Assembly: GCF_009646115.1 (NCBI RefSeq)
Contig: NZ_CP045721.1
Location: 372,001 to 436,000 of the forward strand
Direction of reading: 5' to 3'
DNA length: 64,000 nucleotides
From: Pantoea eucalypti
GTDB taxonomy: Bacteria; Pseudomonadota; Gammaproteobacteria; Enterobacterales; Enterobacteriaceae
The translations under genes were made by a program, and so were the position numbers. Positions 28,297 to 37,632 of the stretch are shown piece after piece. Position 1 is the stretch's first letter, and the number at the start of each line of letters is the position of its first letter. The notes under the pieces were generated by a model. It saw only the letters and a program-made list of their open reading frames with translations. It ran no database searches and was not told the origin of the DNA.

Positions 28297-28446
28297 ATGG
28301 AATTGTCACAAGAGGAAAGCGAAGTCGTGGCCTGGTTTCTGAGCCAGCATTGGTCGGAATTTTCGGAGATCGCAGAGGAGTACCTTTTGGCTTCTGCCGT
28401 GCATCGGCTGGCTGAAAAGCTGGGACTGGAAAACAGAGCTGCCTGA
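28297..28446 (+). CDS. Small 49-residue acidic protein, function unknown
   Basis: An ATG at 28297 with GGGAG five bases upstream opens a 49-codon frame ending in TGA at 28446 and followed immediately by a terminator hairpin. The product starts MELSQEESEVVAWFLSQHW and is predicted mostly helical, acidic in its first half. No domain is recognised. The good ribosome-binding site, compact placement and terminator support a real small gene; it lies 164 bases after the MHS transporter and converges on ddc. Confidence 0.6.
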   Translation: MELSQEESEVVAWFLSQHWSEFSEIAEEYLLASAVHRLAEKLGLENRAA

Positions 28447-28450
28447 ACGA

Positions 28451-28480
28451 AAAAACCAGCCTGGCGGCTGGTTTTGTTTT
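28451..28480. terminator. Terminator between small gene and ddc
   Basis: AAAACCAGCC-TGGC-GGCTGGTTTT stem with T-rich flank on the plus strand and an A/T flank on the other, serving the small gene and possibly the convergent ddc gene. Confidence 0.75.
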
Positions 28481-28508
28481 ATGCGACGGGCTGCGGATTG
28501 CGGGGAAA

Positions 28509-29975
28509 TTACACCAGCTTTTGTGCCGTGGTTTCCACCAGCGTCAGCAACACTTTGATATCATCCAGCGTCACTGTCGGGTTCAGCAGCGTCATTTTCA
28601 GGCAGGTCACGCCATCATGCTCGGTCACGCCAACGTTAGCGCGGCCTGACTCCAGCAGAGCATCACCGATACGCTGGTTCAACAGGGCGATATCCGCACT
28701 GCTGAAGTGCGCCAGATGCGCCGGACGATAGCGGAACAGCACGCTGGCCAGCTGCGGTTTCATCACCAGCTCCAGCGCTGGTTGTTCATCAACGTACTGA
28801 GCAACCTGCTGCGCCAGCGTCACACCGTGATCGATGATTTCGGCATACTGCTTCTGACCCAGCGCTTCCAGGCCCATCCACAGTTTCAGTGCATCAAAAC
28901 GGCGGGTGGTCTGCAGCGATTTGGACACCAGATTCGGCACGCCCTGCGCTTCATCGAACTCAGAGTTCAGGTAGGCCGCCTGGTAGCGCATCAGCTCATA
29001 ATGACGTGCTTCCTTCAGCAGGAAAGCGCCACAACTGATGGTCTGGAAGAACTGCTTATGGAAGTCCAGGGTGATGGAGTCGACCAGCTCAATGCCATCC
29101 AGATAATCGCGATATTTTTCTGAGAGCAGCAGTGCGCCACCCCAGGCTGCATCGACGTGCACCCAGATGTTCTCTTCCGCCGCCAGCGCCGCGATCTCAC
29201 GCAGCGGATCGATCGCACCCGCATCGGTGGTACCGGCTGTGGCAACGATCGCCAGAATGTTTTCGCCGTTGGCTTTGGATACGGCCAGCTTGTGGCGCAG
29301 GTCATCCATGTCCATGCGGGCAAAGCGGTCACATTTTACCTGCGTGACGGACTGATAACCCAGACCCAGCAGCGCCATGTTCTTCTGTACGGAGAAGTGT
29401 GCGTTTTCTGAGCAGAAGACTTTAATCTTCTTCAGGTCGCCGGTTAAGCCATCCTGTTGTACCGAATGTCCCTGGCGGGCAAACCAGGCGTCACGTGCCA
29501 GCATCAGCCCCATCAGGTTGCTCTGTGTACCGCCGCTGGTGAAGACACCGGCGTCGCCAGGCTGATAACCCACCTGGGTGCGCAGCCACTCAATCAGCTT
29601 CATTTCAATCAGGGTGGCAGACGGTGCCTGATCCCATGAATCCATGCTCTGGTTGGTGGCGTTGATCAGCACTTCCGCCGCCTGGCTGATAACCAGGCTC
29701 GGACAGTGCAGGTGCGCCACACACTGCGGGTGATGCACCGACAGGCTATCTTTGAGGAAGTACTCAATGGCGCGTTCAATCGCGGCCTGGTTGCCCAGGC
29801 CCTGAGGATTGAAGTCCAGCGTGATGCGCTCGCGCAGCTCTGCGACGGTTTTTCCCTGATACATCTCAGGTTGTTCCAGCCACTTAACGACAGCCGCGCT
29901 ACTCTGGGCAATCGCCTGCTGGTAGGCCTCGGTACTCTGTGCTGAGGCCGCCAGAATCGGGTTTAACCGGGACAT
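28509..29975 (-). CDS. ddc: L-2,4-diaminobutyrate decarboxylase
   Basis: 488 residues from ATG 29975, which has GGAGTG at the right distance; the longer frame from TTG 29993 includes that site and overlaps dat. Group II PLP decarboxylase motifs are clear: GVFTSGGTQSNLMGLMLARD, VATAGTTDAGAIDPL, VHVDAAWGGALLLSE and the PLP lysine in DSITLDFHKQFFQT. The family converts L-2,4-diaminobutyrate to 1,3-diaminopropane. It follows dat with a 14-base gap, forming the two-gene operon first described in Acinetobacter and Haemophilus. Confidence 0.9.
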   Translation of the reverse strand: MSRLNPILAASAQSTEAYQQAIAQSSAAVVKWLEQPEMYQGKTVAELRERITLDFNPQGLGNQAAIERAIEYFLKDSLSVHHPQCVAHLHCPSLVISQAAEVLINATNQSMDSWDQAPSATLIEMKLIEWLRTQVGYQPGDAGVFTSGGTQSNLMGLMLARDAWFARQGHSVQQDGLTGDLKKIKVFCSENAHFSVQKNMALLGLGYQSVTQVKCDRFARMDMDDLRHKLAVSKANGENILAIVATAGTTDAGAIDPLREIAALAAEENIWVHVDAAWGGALLLSEKYRDYLDGIELVDSITLDFHKQFFQTISCGAFLLKEARHYELMRYQAAYLNSEFDEAQGVPNLVSKSLQTTRRFDALKLWMGLEALGQKQYAEIIDHGVTLAQQVAQYVDEQPALELVMKPQLASVLFRYRPAHLAHFSSADIALLNQRIGDALLESGRANVGVTEHDGVTCLKMTLLNPTVTLDDIKVLLTLVETTAQKLV

Positions 29976-29989
29976 TGCATTCACTCCAC

Positions 29990-31375
29990 TCAAACTGGTT
30001 TCACGCCAGCTGACAGCAGGGCGTTTTCAAATTTATCCATGAACACGTCAAGTTCTGCATCCGTGATCAGCAGGGAAGGCAGCAGACGTAATACGCTGCC
30101 GTGACGTCCGCCGCGCTCCAGAATCAGGCCGTTCTCGAAGCATTTCTTCTGAACCAGCGCAGAAAGCTCGCCGTCTGCCGGGAAGCTGCCCATGTGGTCA
30201 GCAGGCTCATCGGGTTTCACCAGCTCAATACCGATCATCAGACCCAGACCGCGCACATTGCCGATGACCGGATAGCGCTGCTGCAGCTCGCCCAGTTTGC
30301 CTTTCAGCCATTCGCCCTGTGCCGCGACTTTGTCAGCGATGTTATTATCTTTCAGCAGTTTCAGGGTCGTCAGGCCGGTGGCCATTGCCAGCTGGTTACC
30401 ACGGAAGGTGCCGGTGTGGTGACCTGGTGACCAGGCATCGAACTCTTTCTTAATGCCGAGTACCGCCAGTGGCAGACCACCACCGACCGCTTTGGACATC
30501 ACAATGATGTCTGGCTCAATACCCGCGTGTTCAAAGGCGAAGAATTTACCGGTACGGGCAATACCCGCCTGGACTTCGTCAATGATCAGCAGAATGCCAT
30601 GCTCTTTGGTGACTTTGCGGATACGCTGCAGCCATTCCGCTGGCGCCGGGTTAACACCGCCTTCACCCTGAACCGCTTCCAGAATGACGGCAGCGGGTTT
30701 GCGAACGCCGCTTTCAACGTCATTAATCAGGTTTTCGAAGTAGTAAGTCAGTGCTTTTACGCCCGCTTCACCACCAATGCCCAGCGGGCAGCGGTAAAGG
30801 TGCGGATAAGGCATGAACTGCACTTCCGGCATCATGCCATCAACGGCTTCTTTCGGAGACAGGTTGCCGGTGACCGACAGCGCGCCGTGGGTCATACCGT
30901 GATAGGCACCGGAGAAGCTGATAATGCCGGAACGACCGGTGTGCTTTTTCGCCAGTTTCAGCGCCGCTTCAACGGCATCTGCGCCGGACGGGCCAGTAAA
31001 CTGCAGGCAGTACTCTTTGCCCTGGCCCGGTAATAAGGAGAGCAGGTACTCAGAGAACTCATCTTTTAAAGGCGTAGTTAAATCAAGAGTATGTAACGGC
31101 AAGCCGCTGGTAATGACATGTTGAATGCTCTGCAAAACATCGGGATGGTTATGTCCCAGCGCCAGCGTTCCTGCACCTGCAAGACAGTCGAGATACTGAT
31201 TATTCTCGACATCTGTAATCCAGACACCCTGAGCTTTCGCAATTGCGAATGGCAATTTACGAGGATAACTGCGAACGTTTGATTCAAATTCAGCCTGACG
31301 GGCTAAATACGTTTCGTTGGTAGCGTTTGCGTTCTGTGCATTCAAACTATCAATACGGACTTTATCCGTCATCAT
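29990..31375 (-). CDS. dat: Diaminobutyrate-2-oxoglutarate transaminase
   Basis: 461 residues of the class III aminotransferase family: [74 protein letters not shown] and the PLP-lysine segment [17 protein letters not shown]. It makes 2,4-diaminobutyrate from aspartate semialdehyde with glutamate as amino donor, feeding ddc. GGAGAG lies six bases before the ATG pair at 31375/31372. It is the first gene of the operon. Confidence 0.9.
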   Translation of the reverse strand: MMTDKVRIDSLNAQNANATNETYLARQAEFESNVRSYPRKLPFAIAKAQGVWITDVENNQYLDCLAGAGTLALGHNHPDVLQSIQHVITSGLPLHTLDLTTPLKDEFSEYLLSLLPGQGKEYCLQFTGPSGADAVEAALKLAKKHTGRSGIISFSGAYHGMTHGALSVTGNLSPKEAVDGMMPEVQFMPYPHLYRCPLGIGGEAGVKALTYYFENLINDVESGVRKPAAVILEAVQGEGGVNPAPAEWLQRIRKVTKEHGILLIIDEVQAGIARTGKFFAFEHAGIEPDIIVMSKAVGGGLPLAVLGIKKEFDAWSPGHHTGTFRGNQLAMATGLTTLKLLKDNNIADKVAAQGEWLKGKLGELQQRYPVIGNVRGLGLMIGIELVKPDEPADHMGSFPADGELSALVQKKCFENGLILERGGRHGSVLRLLPSLLITDAELDVFMDKFENALLSAGVKPV

Positions 31376-31847
31376 ATCTCTCCTACAACCGGGACGGGCG
31401 TAGCGTCACAGTTGAATAAATGAATTAAAATGGGTGGCTATGTAAAAGCGCGGCCAATATAGGTGTTTTTAAGGTCCGACTCAATGTTTAATTTCATCAT
31501 CAGATATCGGATTCTTTACTATAGGAATCAATCATTTGGTGGGATTCTGAGCGCATCTATTCTTGCCGCTTCGTTAGCTGCTTTCCAATAACTGGCGTAA
31601 AAACACCAGCTTACCTGACTCCGGTTGCGCTAAGTCAATGATAATAATCTGTGTAAACAGCTGTTTCCGGGTAAAAACGCTATCAAAAAGAGGCCTTATC
31701 AGACAGAAAAGGTATAAGTCTGTTTGACTGCGGAAGCTGCATTTATAGCAGCAATAAACCGCCGACTAATTAAAATAATAAACCTTTTATTAACATTTAA
31801 TTAATATCTGGTCGGTGCCGTCTCGCTAATAAACCGGTTAATCGGGT
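31376..31847. promoter_or_regulatory. dat upstream region
   Basis: About 470 bases, AT-rich near 31700-31810, holding the dat promoter. I see no reading frame worth calling. An imperfect inverted repeat ATAAACC-N9-GGTTTAT overlaps the end of the TetR gene near 31830-31852. Confidence 0.35.
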
Positions 31848-32423
31848 TTATGACAGGACAGCATCAATAAATTGATTTAAGTCTGCCAGTGCTTCGCGTG
31901 CTTTTTTTTCAGAAGGATTGATGGTCAGCAGGTCGGCATAGCCGTTGAGCATGGCGCTGATCTGTCTGGCGGTACGGGGCACGTTAATGCACTGCAGTGT
32001 CTCATCCGTGACGCCGTCACGAATAATCGCTTCCATCAAACCCTGCCAGGCATCCGTCATCTCATCGGCCAGCGCCGCATAGGCTTCGTTATGTGCAGCC
32101 GTCTGCCAGAACGACGCATAGAGTTGCCAGGTTGCATCCGGTGCGCTCGGCAGATGGCTTTCGATAAGCGTCGCCAGCCGCTGGCGGGGTGTGAGCATCT
32201 TCAGGGAGTCAGCAAACGTTTCAAAATCCACCTGCATGAAGCGCTCCAGCGCCGCCAGGCAGAGTGTCTGCCAGTTACTGAAATAGTGGTAGATATGACT
32301 GCGTGAGATACCCATTGATTCGGTGAGCTCCCGGGTAGTCACTTTTTCAATCCCTTTTTCAATAAACAGGACTATCGCCGCATCCAGTATCCTGGTTCTC
32401 AATGCTTCAGCTGACTCTTTCAT
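31848..32423 (-). CDS. TetR-family repressor
   Basis: 191 residues from ATG 32423 (GGGAG four bases upstream); the open frame extends further up to 32501, but this would run through the operators. The N-terminal helix-turn-helix reads RTRILDAAIVLFIEKGIEKVTTRELTESMGISRSHIYHYFSNW, standard for TetR. The ligand-binding part is unassigned. It is divergent from a membrane protein gene, and two palindromes in the 104-base gap are probable operators, so it likely represses both itself and that gene. Confidence 0.88.
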   Translation of the reverse strand: MKESAEALRTRILDAAIVLFIEKGIEKVTTRELTESMGISRSHIYHYFSNWQTLCLAALERFMQVDFETFADSLKMLTPRQRLATLIESHLPSAPDATWQLYASFWQTAAHNEAYAALADEMTDAWQGLMEAIIRDGVTDETLQCINVPRTARQISAMLNGYADLLTINPSEKKAREALADLNQFIDAVLS

Positions 32424-32451
32424 TATTCTCCCGATAATGGCTACATTGACT

Positions 32452-32467
32452 TTGAGCGGTTGCTCAA
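32452..32467. promoter_or_regulatory. Candidate TetR operator 1
   Basis: TTGAGCGGTTGCTCAA: palindrome with 6 of 7 base pairs matching between the arms, 34 bases from a second copy. Confidence 0.65.
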
Positions 32468-32485
32468 ATAGACTGCTTTTTGTAC

Positions 32486-32501
32486 TTGAGCGACCGCTCA
32501 A
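32486..32501. promoter_or_regulatory. Candidate TetR operator 2
   Basis: TTGAGCGACCGCTCAA: perfect seven-base inverted repeat around two bases, in the same gap. The two sites share the half-site TTGAGC(G/A). Confidence 0.7.
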
Positions 32502-32527
32502 TAATAACTATATCAGAAACAGAAACT

Positions 32528-33421
32528 ATGCATTCCTCAAAAACTATCCTTCCTGTTGCGGCTCCCCGCAGCGCTATTCTGACATTAAAAATGCTTGGCC
32601 GTCGCCATAGCCGCAAGCTTTTCCTCACGCTGCTACTGGTGGTGGCGGAGAATGTCATGTATCTCCTCTATCCGCTGCTGGCAGGCTTCGCGATCAATGC
32701 GATCATCTCCGGCAGGACCTGGCATGCAGTGCTCTATGCCGCGATGGTCTTTACTATGTGGGCCATTGGCGCAGCAAGACGCAGTGTGGATACCCGCACC
32801 TTTGCCCGCATTTACGCTGAACTGGCCGTGCCGGTGATTGTGGCGCAGCGCAGCGAAAACCAGAGCGCTTCAACGATTGCCGCGCGGGTGGCGTTGTCAC
32901 GTGAATTTGTCGACTTTTTTGAGAAACATCTTCCAGTGCTGATAACCTCGCTGGCGTCGATGACCGGTGCCGCCGTGATGCTGCTGGCTATCGAGTTCTG
33001 GACCGGCGCAGGCTGTCTGGCGATCCTGCTGTTCTTTGCCTGTTTTCTGCCGGGGTTTACCCGTAAAAACGACGCGTTGTTTGGTCGTCTGAATAACCGG
33101 CTGGAGAAAGAGGTGAGCTTTGTCAGCAATGCGAACGCCGCGTCACTTGGCCGTCACTATGGCGTGCTGGCCATCCTGCGCATCCGCCTCTCCGATAGGG
33201 AAGCGTACGGTTATCTGGCGATTGGCAGCGTGGCGGCGCTGCTGTTTGCTGCCACCATTGCAGTGATGTCCAGCCGTGGCGGCACTGATGCGGGTCACAT
33301 CTATTCGGTGATGACCTATATGTGGATGTTTGCCATGAGCCTGGATGATGGTCCACAGCTGCTGGAGAAATACTCCCAGCTGAAAGACATTGGCCGGCGG
33401 GTGAATACAGGCACGCAATGA
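32528..33421 (+). CDS. ABC transporter six-TM-domain protein lacking its own ATPase domain
   Basis: 297 residues from ATG 32528. Hydrophobic segments at about 37-60 (LFLTLLLVVAENVMYLLYPLLAG), 67-85, 130-170 (ITSLASMTGAAVMLLAIEFWTG) and 225-245 give the look of an exporter-type ABC membrane domain. The sequence ends after the sixth helix region, with no Walker A, signature or Walker B downstream. Proteins of this kind are annotated as ABC six-transmembrane proteins, with unknown function. It pairs with a divergent TetR gene. No ATPase subunit is nearby, so it either recruits one from elsewhere or does something other than ABC transport. Confidence 0.65.
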   Translation: MHSSKTILPVAAPRSAILTLKMLGRRHSRKLFLTLLLVVAENVMYLLYPLLAGFAINAIISGRTWHAVLYAAMVFTMWAIGAARRSVDTRTFARIYAELAVPVIVAQRSENQSASTIAARVALSREFVDFFEKHLPVLITSLASMTGAAVMLLAIEFWTGAGCLAILLFFACFLPGFTRKNDALFGRLNNRLEKEVSFVSNANAASLGRHYGVLAILRIRLSDREAYGYLAIGSVAALLFAATIAVMSSRGGTDAGHIYSVMTYMWMFAMSLDDGPQLLEKYSQLKDIGRRVNTGTQ

Positions 33422-33539
33422 CTGGCCCGTAAAGCAATTATGGGCTCTCCAGGCCTGAATGACCTTCGAATCATGAACGTGTTCCCGGCGGTCTGGTTCC
33501 AATCTGCAAAGCAGGCATTGCACGCCACTGAATGCTTTT

Positions 33540-33555
33540 AGTGATCCAGATCACA
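33540..33555. promoter_or_regulatory. Near-consensus CRP site
   Basis: AGTGATCCAGATCACA differs from TGTGA-N6-TCACA at one fixed position. It lies about 125 bases upstream of the MFS gene at 33681. Confidence 0.6.
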
Positions 33556-33680
33556 AAATGGGTTGCTAAGCACGTTCTTCCTTTTTATAGTCTGACCGCT
33601 CTATCCGGACGGGAACATGTTCTGCTTTCTCCCTCCGGCTCACTTCCGTTTTTTTCAGTTCAGGCCATTGGGAATCAATT

Positions 33681-34877
33681 TTGTTAAGAAAAAATCATAA
33701 AACCGACGATGCCGGTTTTGTCCGCTGGGCATTACTGGCCCTTGCGCTGGGCGGCTTTGGCATCGGGACGGGTGAGTTCATCATGATGGGCCTGCTGCCG
33801 GATGTTTCACGCTCTCTGGCAATCACTGAGCCGCAGGCAGGTAACGCCATTGCCAGTTACGCGCTGGGCGTGGTGGTAGGTGCACCGTTTATTGCGGTAC
33901 TGGCGGCGCGGATGGCGCGTAAATCACTGCTGCTGATCCTGATGGCGCTGTTCAGCATCGGTAATGTCGCCAGCGCGATGGCTGATAGCTATCACGGTCT
34001 GCTTGTTGCGCGTTTCCTCACAGGCTTGCCGCACGGCGCCTACTTCGGTGTGGCTTCGCTGGTGGCGGCATCGCTGGTACCCATTGAGCGACGTGGCCGC
34101 GCGCTGGCGTCCCTGATGCTGGGGCTGACGGTAGCGACCCTGATCGGCGTGCCGCTGGGCTCCTGGATAGGACAACTTTTCAGCTGGCATGTGGTGTTCA
34201 CCTTTGTGGGCGCGATTGGTCTGCTGACCTGCCTGCTGATTGGTCGTTATGTTCCTTATGTCGCAGGCGATGCAGATGCGCATCCGCTTAGGGAACTGGG
34301 CGCGCTGAAAAACCCACAGGTGCTGCTGACCCTGCTGGTGGGCGCGGTAGGCTTTGGCGGAATGTTCGCGATCTTTAGTTATATCGCACCGACACTAATT
34401 AATATTGCCGGCATCTCACCCTCGTTAATACCCTGGGCGATGGTGGCATTCGGTCTGGGGATGATCATCGGTAATCTGGTCGGCGGCCGTCTGGCGGATG
34501 GTTCGGTACTGAATATTATTGGCTGGACGCTGTTATGGAACGTGCTGGTAATGCTGGCCTTCCCGGTGCTGGTTCAGCATGTGGCGACCGGACTGCTGGC
34601 GACCTTCCTGATCGGCACCTGTTCGGTGTTGCTGCCGTCGCTGCAGATTCGCCTGATGGATGTCGCCAATGACTCGCAAACCCTGGCTGCCGCAATGAAC
34701 CACTCGGCGCTAAACATTGCTAATGCCATGGGCGCGTATCTCGGTGGTCTGACGGTGTCGCTTGGCTACGGCTGGATCTCTACCGCCTGGGTGGGCGTTG
34801 CGCTGGGTGTTGCCGGTCTTATGGTGTTTGTCATGACAGCGAGACATGCTGCCCGTCAGCAGACACAACTGGCCTGA
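33681..34877 (+). CDS. MFS transporter, AraJ/YdhP-like drug or sugar efflux type
   Basis: 398 residues with twelve helices: WALLALALGGFGIGTGEFIMMGLLPDVSRSL in helix 1, the loop ARMARKSLL, FLTGLPHGAYFGVASLVAA and a C-terminal half ending VFVMTARHAARQQ. The pattern matches the AraJ/YdhP/YdeA efflux group; the substrate is unknown. Translation seems to start at TTG 33681, with GGGA seven bases upstream and no in-frame ATG before helix 1. A near-perfect CRP site sits about 125 bases upstream, suggesting catabolite control. Confidence 0.82.
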   Translation: MLRKNHKTDDAGFVRWALLALALGGFGIGTGEFIMMGLLPDVSRSLAITEPQAGNAIASYALGVVVGAPFIAVLAARMARKSLLLILMALFSIGNVASAMADSYHGLLVARFLTGLPHGAYFGVASLVAASLVPIERRGRALASLMLGLTVATLIGVPLGSWIGQLFSWHVVFTFVGAIGLLTCLLIGRYVPYVAGDADAHPLRELGALKNPQVLLTLLVGAVGFGGMFAIFSYIAPTLINIAGISPSLIPWAMVAFGLGMIIGNLVGGRLADGSVLNIIGWTLLWNVLVMLAFPVLVQHVATGLLATFLIGTCSVLLPSLQIRLMDVANDSQTLAAAMNHSALNIANAMGAYLGGLTVSLGYGWISTAWVGVALGVAGLMVFVMTARHAARQQTQLA

Positions 34878-34892
34878 TATAAAGAGAAGAGG

Positions 34893-34919
34893 GCGCAGCG
34901 ATACATTTTATCGCTGCGC
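34893..34919. terminator. Hairpin after the MFS gene
   Basis: GCGCAGCGATA-CATTT-TATCGCTGCGC, a perfect 11-base-pair stem 16 bases after the stop codon. It lacks a clear T-run (GTTATT follows), so it may be a weak terminator or 3'-end stabiliser. Confidence 0.55.
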
Positions 34920-35053
34920 GTTATTCACACTATTACTCGTATCATTTTTCAACATTGATTGTCAGCAAGGCCTTTTACTCTGATCGTTCAATGAAGATTA
35001 TCATTCTGCCTGACTGAAAATTTCAAAAGGCTAAGAAAATCAATAAAGGCGGT

Positions 35054-35299
35054 CCGGACGTCTGGATGTTAAAAGTAAATTAAAATAATGTTTGCTATAG
35101 TCGATAAGGTCTGGCTTAATAGCGTCATCGGTTTGGAACACAGACCTTATCAAAGCAGTTTTAGTAAAGCAGTCCTCAGTGTAAGCGATATCTCAAGATA
35201 CCCCTTCTTTGTGAGTCTCCTCCTAAAAGCCTGGTAAGTTACCTTCTGAAAGACAGGCCATCTTCGCCACGTAGTGGCTCATAAATTAAGGAAATATCG
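35054..35299 (+). promoter_or_regulatory. Promoter and long 5' leader of first csp gene
   Basis: An extended -10 TGCTATAGT lies at about 35092-35100, behind AT-rich sequence. The likely transcript then has a leader of roughly 180 bases, ending in AAGGAAAT before the ATG. Long structured leaders of cspA-type mRNAs act as cold-responsive switches in E. coli; the near identity to the second copy suggests the same here. Confidence 0.65.
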
Positions 35300-35512
35300 A
35301 TGTCTAATAAAATGACTGGTTTAGTAAAATGGTTTGACGCTGGTAAAGGTTTCGGTTTTATCTCTCCTCAGGACGGCAGCAAAGATGTATTCGTACATTT
35401 CTCTGCAATCCAGAGCAACGATTATAAAACTCTGGACGAAGGCCAGCAGGTCGAATTCACAATTGAAAACGGCGCTAAAGGTCCTTCAGCGGCAAACGTA
35501 GTCCCTATGTAA
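35300..35512 (+). CDS. CspA-family cold-shock protein, copy 1
   Basis: 70 residues, a single cold-shock domain (OB fold) with RNP1 KGFGFI and RNP2 VFVHF. It binds single-stranded RNA and DNA and melts secondary structure of mRNA in the cold. Closest by eye to E. coli CspA/CspB/CspG. The protein is identical to the product of copy 2. It has its own promoter, leader and terminator. Confidence 0.95.
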   Translation: MSNKMTGLVKWFDAGKGFGFISPQDGSKDVFVHFSAIQSNDYKTLDEGQQVEFTIENGAKGPSAANVVPM

Positions 35513-35589
35513 GCCCTGATTATCAATGATGCTTATAATCGCTACGACGGCAACAGCCTGAGCAGATAAGCCTGAAATTGATAATTAAT

Positions 35590-35615
35590 AAAACCCGCCT
35601 TGTGCGGGTTTTTTG
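35590..35615 (+). terminator. Terminator of csp copy 1
   Basis: AAACCCGC-CTT-GTGCGGGTTTTTT stem followed by a T-run. Confidence 0.9.
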
Positions 35616-35743
35616 CGTTTTATTACGGCTTAATCAATAAATGTTTATTTTTTATGCTGCTTCATTTGTTGTGCGTTAAATAAGCAGTTAATGAAAGCAA
35701 TAATAACGGACAGGATCAAATGAGACCGAACACTATAAGGGCT

Positions 35744-35989
35744 CCGGACGTCTGGATGTTAAAAATAAATTAAAACAATGTTTGCTAAAATAGGTAAAGC
35801 GTGGCTTAATAGCGTCATCGGTTTGGAACACAGACCTTATCAAAGCAGTTTTAGTAAAGCAGTCCTCAGTGCAAGCGATATCTCAAGATACCCCTTCTTT
35901 GTGAGTCTCCTCCTAAAAGCCTGGTAAGTTACCTTCTGAAAGACAGGCCATCTTCGCCACGTAGTGGCTCATAAATTAAGGAAATATCG
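35744..35989 (+). promoter_or_regulatory. Promoter and long 5' leader of second csp gene
   Basis: Same arrangement as copy 1, but the extended -10 reads TGCTAAAAT and the bases around the probable start site differ. The two copies could thus differ in promoter strength while keeping the same leader. Confidence 0.65.
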
Positions 35990-36202
35990 ATGTCTAATAA
36001 AATGACTGGTTTAGTAAAATGGTTTGACGCTGGTAAAGGTTTCGGTTTTATCTCTCCTCAGGATGGCAGCAAAGATGTATTCGTACATTTCTCTGCAATC
36101 CAGAGCAACGATTATAAAACTCTGGACGAAGGCCAGCAGGTCGAATTCACGATTGAAAACGGCGCTAAAGGTCCTTCAGCGGCAAACGTAGTCCCTATGT
36201 AA
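35990..36202 (+). CDS. CspA-family cold-shock protein, copy 2
   Basis: 70 residues, identical in protein to copy 1; the two nucleotide differences (at the codon for Asp after SPQ and at the Ile of FTIEN region) are silent. RNP motifs KGFGFI and VFVHF are present. An RNA chaperone role is expected. Confidence 0.95.
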   Translation: MSNKMTGLVKWFDAGKGFGFISPQDGSKDVFVHFSAIQSNDYKTLDEGQQVEFTIENGAKGPSAANVVPM

Positions 36203-36279
36203 GCCTTAGTTATCAATAACGCTTACAATAGCGATGACGGCAACAGCCTGAGCAGATAAGCCTGAAATTGATAATTAAT

Positions 36280-36307
36280 AAAAACCCGCCTTGTGCGGGT
36301 TTTTTGC
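36280..36307 (+). terminator. Terminator of csp copy 2
   Basis: AAAACCCGC-CTT-GTGCGGGTTTTTT, one A longer than in copy 1. Confidence 0.9.
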
Positions 36308-36384
36308 GTTTGTCTTTTACGGAATGCTGTTAAGGAGAAGATGGCCCGCGACAGATTTCTAAACGGGCAAATGAAAACAACTGT

Positions 36385-37401
36385 TCAGCGTAGGCTGGCG
36401 ACCAGCCAGTGCTGCAATTCTGTCAGCTCTGCCTGTTGCAACGGGAAATCCGCAACCAGCTGACTCAGTACCGGTTCAAGGGCGTCTGGGCGGTAAGTGA
36501 CGTTTTGCATCCGTTGCGCCAGTGCTTCAAGCGGCGCAGGATTGAGACTGTCGCTGAAAATCTGACAACGAGTGATCACGCCACGTTCAACATCGAAGTG
36601 GATTTCCACACCGCCCCAGGCAAAACGCTGGTCAAGCAGATGCGAGAAGTCAGGTGCCTGACCGAAATTCCACGCCCAGCTACTCTGCCGCGCGAACTGT
36701 TCTGTGAAACCCGGCAGGTCGGGCAAGGCTTCAGGCGAAATCATCTCTGGTTCACAACGTTCTCCGTAATGATCGAAAAAGGCGTCAGTCACTGCTGAGC
36801 AGATCGCCTGATAGCTGATACCCGGTGCTAATTCTGCCAGATTGGTTACCCTTGCGCGGACCGACGTAATCCCTTTGGCCTGCAATTTTTTCACATCAGG
36901 ATTAAGGTAGTCCGCCAGCCTGCTTAGATCGGCATCCATCAGGATAGTGCCGTGATGAAAACCGCGGTCCGGTGTTTCGCGGTAGGCGGAACCGGAGATT
37001 TTACGCAGTCCCTCAGCGGTGTTGACCACTAAATCGTTACGTCCGGACGCTTCCGCCGGGACATCCAGCGCGTTAAGTGCACGCAGGATAATGGCGGTCG
37101 AGACGCTTTTATCATACTCCGGCTTGCCAGCCATGAAGGTAAAACAGCAGTTGCCGAGGTCGTGAAATACCGCGCCACCGCCGCTGCTGCGACGCGCCAG
37201 CCGGATACCATCTTCTTCCATACGTCGCGTGTTGCACTCTTTCCACGGATTTTGCGCCCGCCCGATTACCACCGTTTCCGCATTACGCCACAAAAATAGT
37301 ACTCGCTGGGTGGCGGGCATCTGCCGGAAAATGCACTCTTCTACCGCCAGATTAAACCAGGGGTCGTTAGATTCAGATAGCAGTAAACGCAGCGTGGACA
37401 T
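36385..37401 (-). CDS. lplA: Lipoate-protein ligase A
   Basis: 338 residues from ATG 37401, the same length as E. coli LplA; an open frame continues to 37482 but the [25 protein letters not shown] start is the conserved one. The lipoate-ligase signature [31 protein letters not shown] and [27 protein letters not shown] are clear. The enzyme activates free lipoate with ATP and attaches it to E2 and H-protein domains. A C-terminal accessory domain is present. It is monocistronic by eye. Confidence 0.95.
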   Translation of the reverse strand: MSTLRLLLSESNDPWFNLAVEECIFRQMPATQRVLFLWRNAETVVIGRAQNPWKECNTRRMEEDGIRLARRSSGGGAVFHDLGNCCFTFMAGKPEYDKSVSTAIILRALNALDVPAEASGRNDLVVNTAEGLRKISGSAYRETPDRGFHHGTILMDADLSRLADYLNPDVKKLQAKGITSVRARVTNLAELAPGISYQAICSAVTDAFFDHYGERCEPEMISPEALPDLPGFTEQFARQSSWAWNFGQAPDFSHLLDQRFAWGGVEIHFDVERGVITRCQIFSDSLNPAPLEALAQRMQNVTYRPDALEPVLSQLVADFPLQQAELTELQHWLVASLR

Positions 37402-37632
37402 CGGAGACTCCTGTTCCTTAGAGAAGCGGCCCATAGAGCAGGGCAGAAGGCTGAGTGTAACAGCAGGGACGCTGATCCACATGCCAGTTCATGCCGTGAC
37501 GCGGCGGCAAAAAAATATAAAATGCCGTCTGTAACGCAATCACGGCAGATCACAGCATCGCATTGTGCCAGTATGGTGTGTGAGAGTGCTGATTCTCCTG
37601 CTAATTTTCCCCATGATGAGATCAAAAACCCT

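Larger units (their letters stand above)
35054..36307 (+). repeat. Tandem direct duplication carrying two cold-shock genes
   Basis: The block from 35054 (promoter, long leader, coding sequence, trailer, terminator) recurs from 35744 at a constant offset of 690 bases. The coding copies differ by only two synonymous bases; the leaders are also almost identical from about 35120; the promoter cores and the 3' trailers have diverged more. This is consistent with duplication followed by concerted evolution or selection on leader and coding parts. Confidence 0.92.

Noticed and set aside
31636..31652. Possible Fur box (AATGATAATAATC) upstream of dat
   Set aside because: Only two weak hexamer repeats; too few matches to the consensus.
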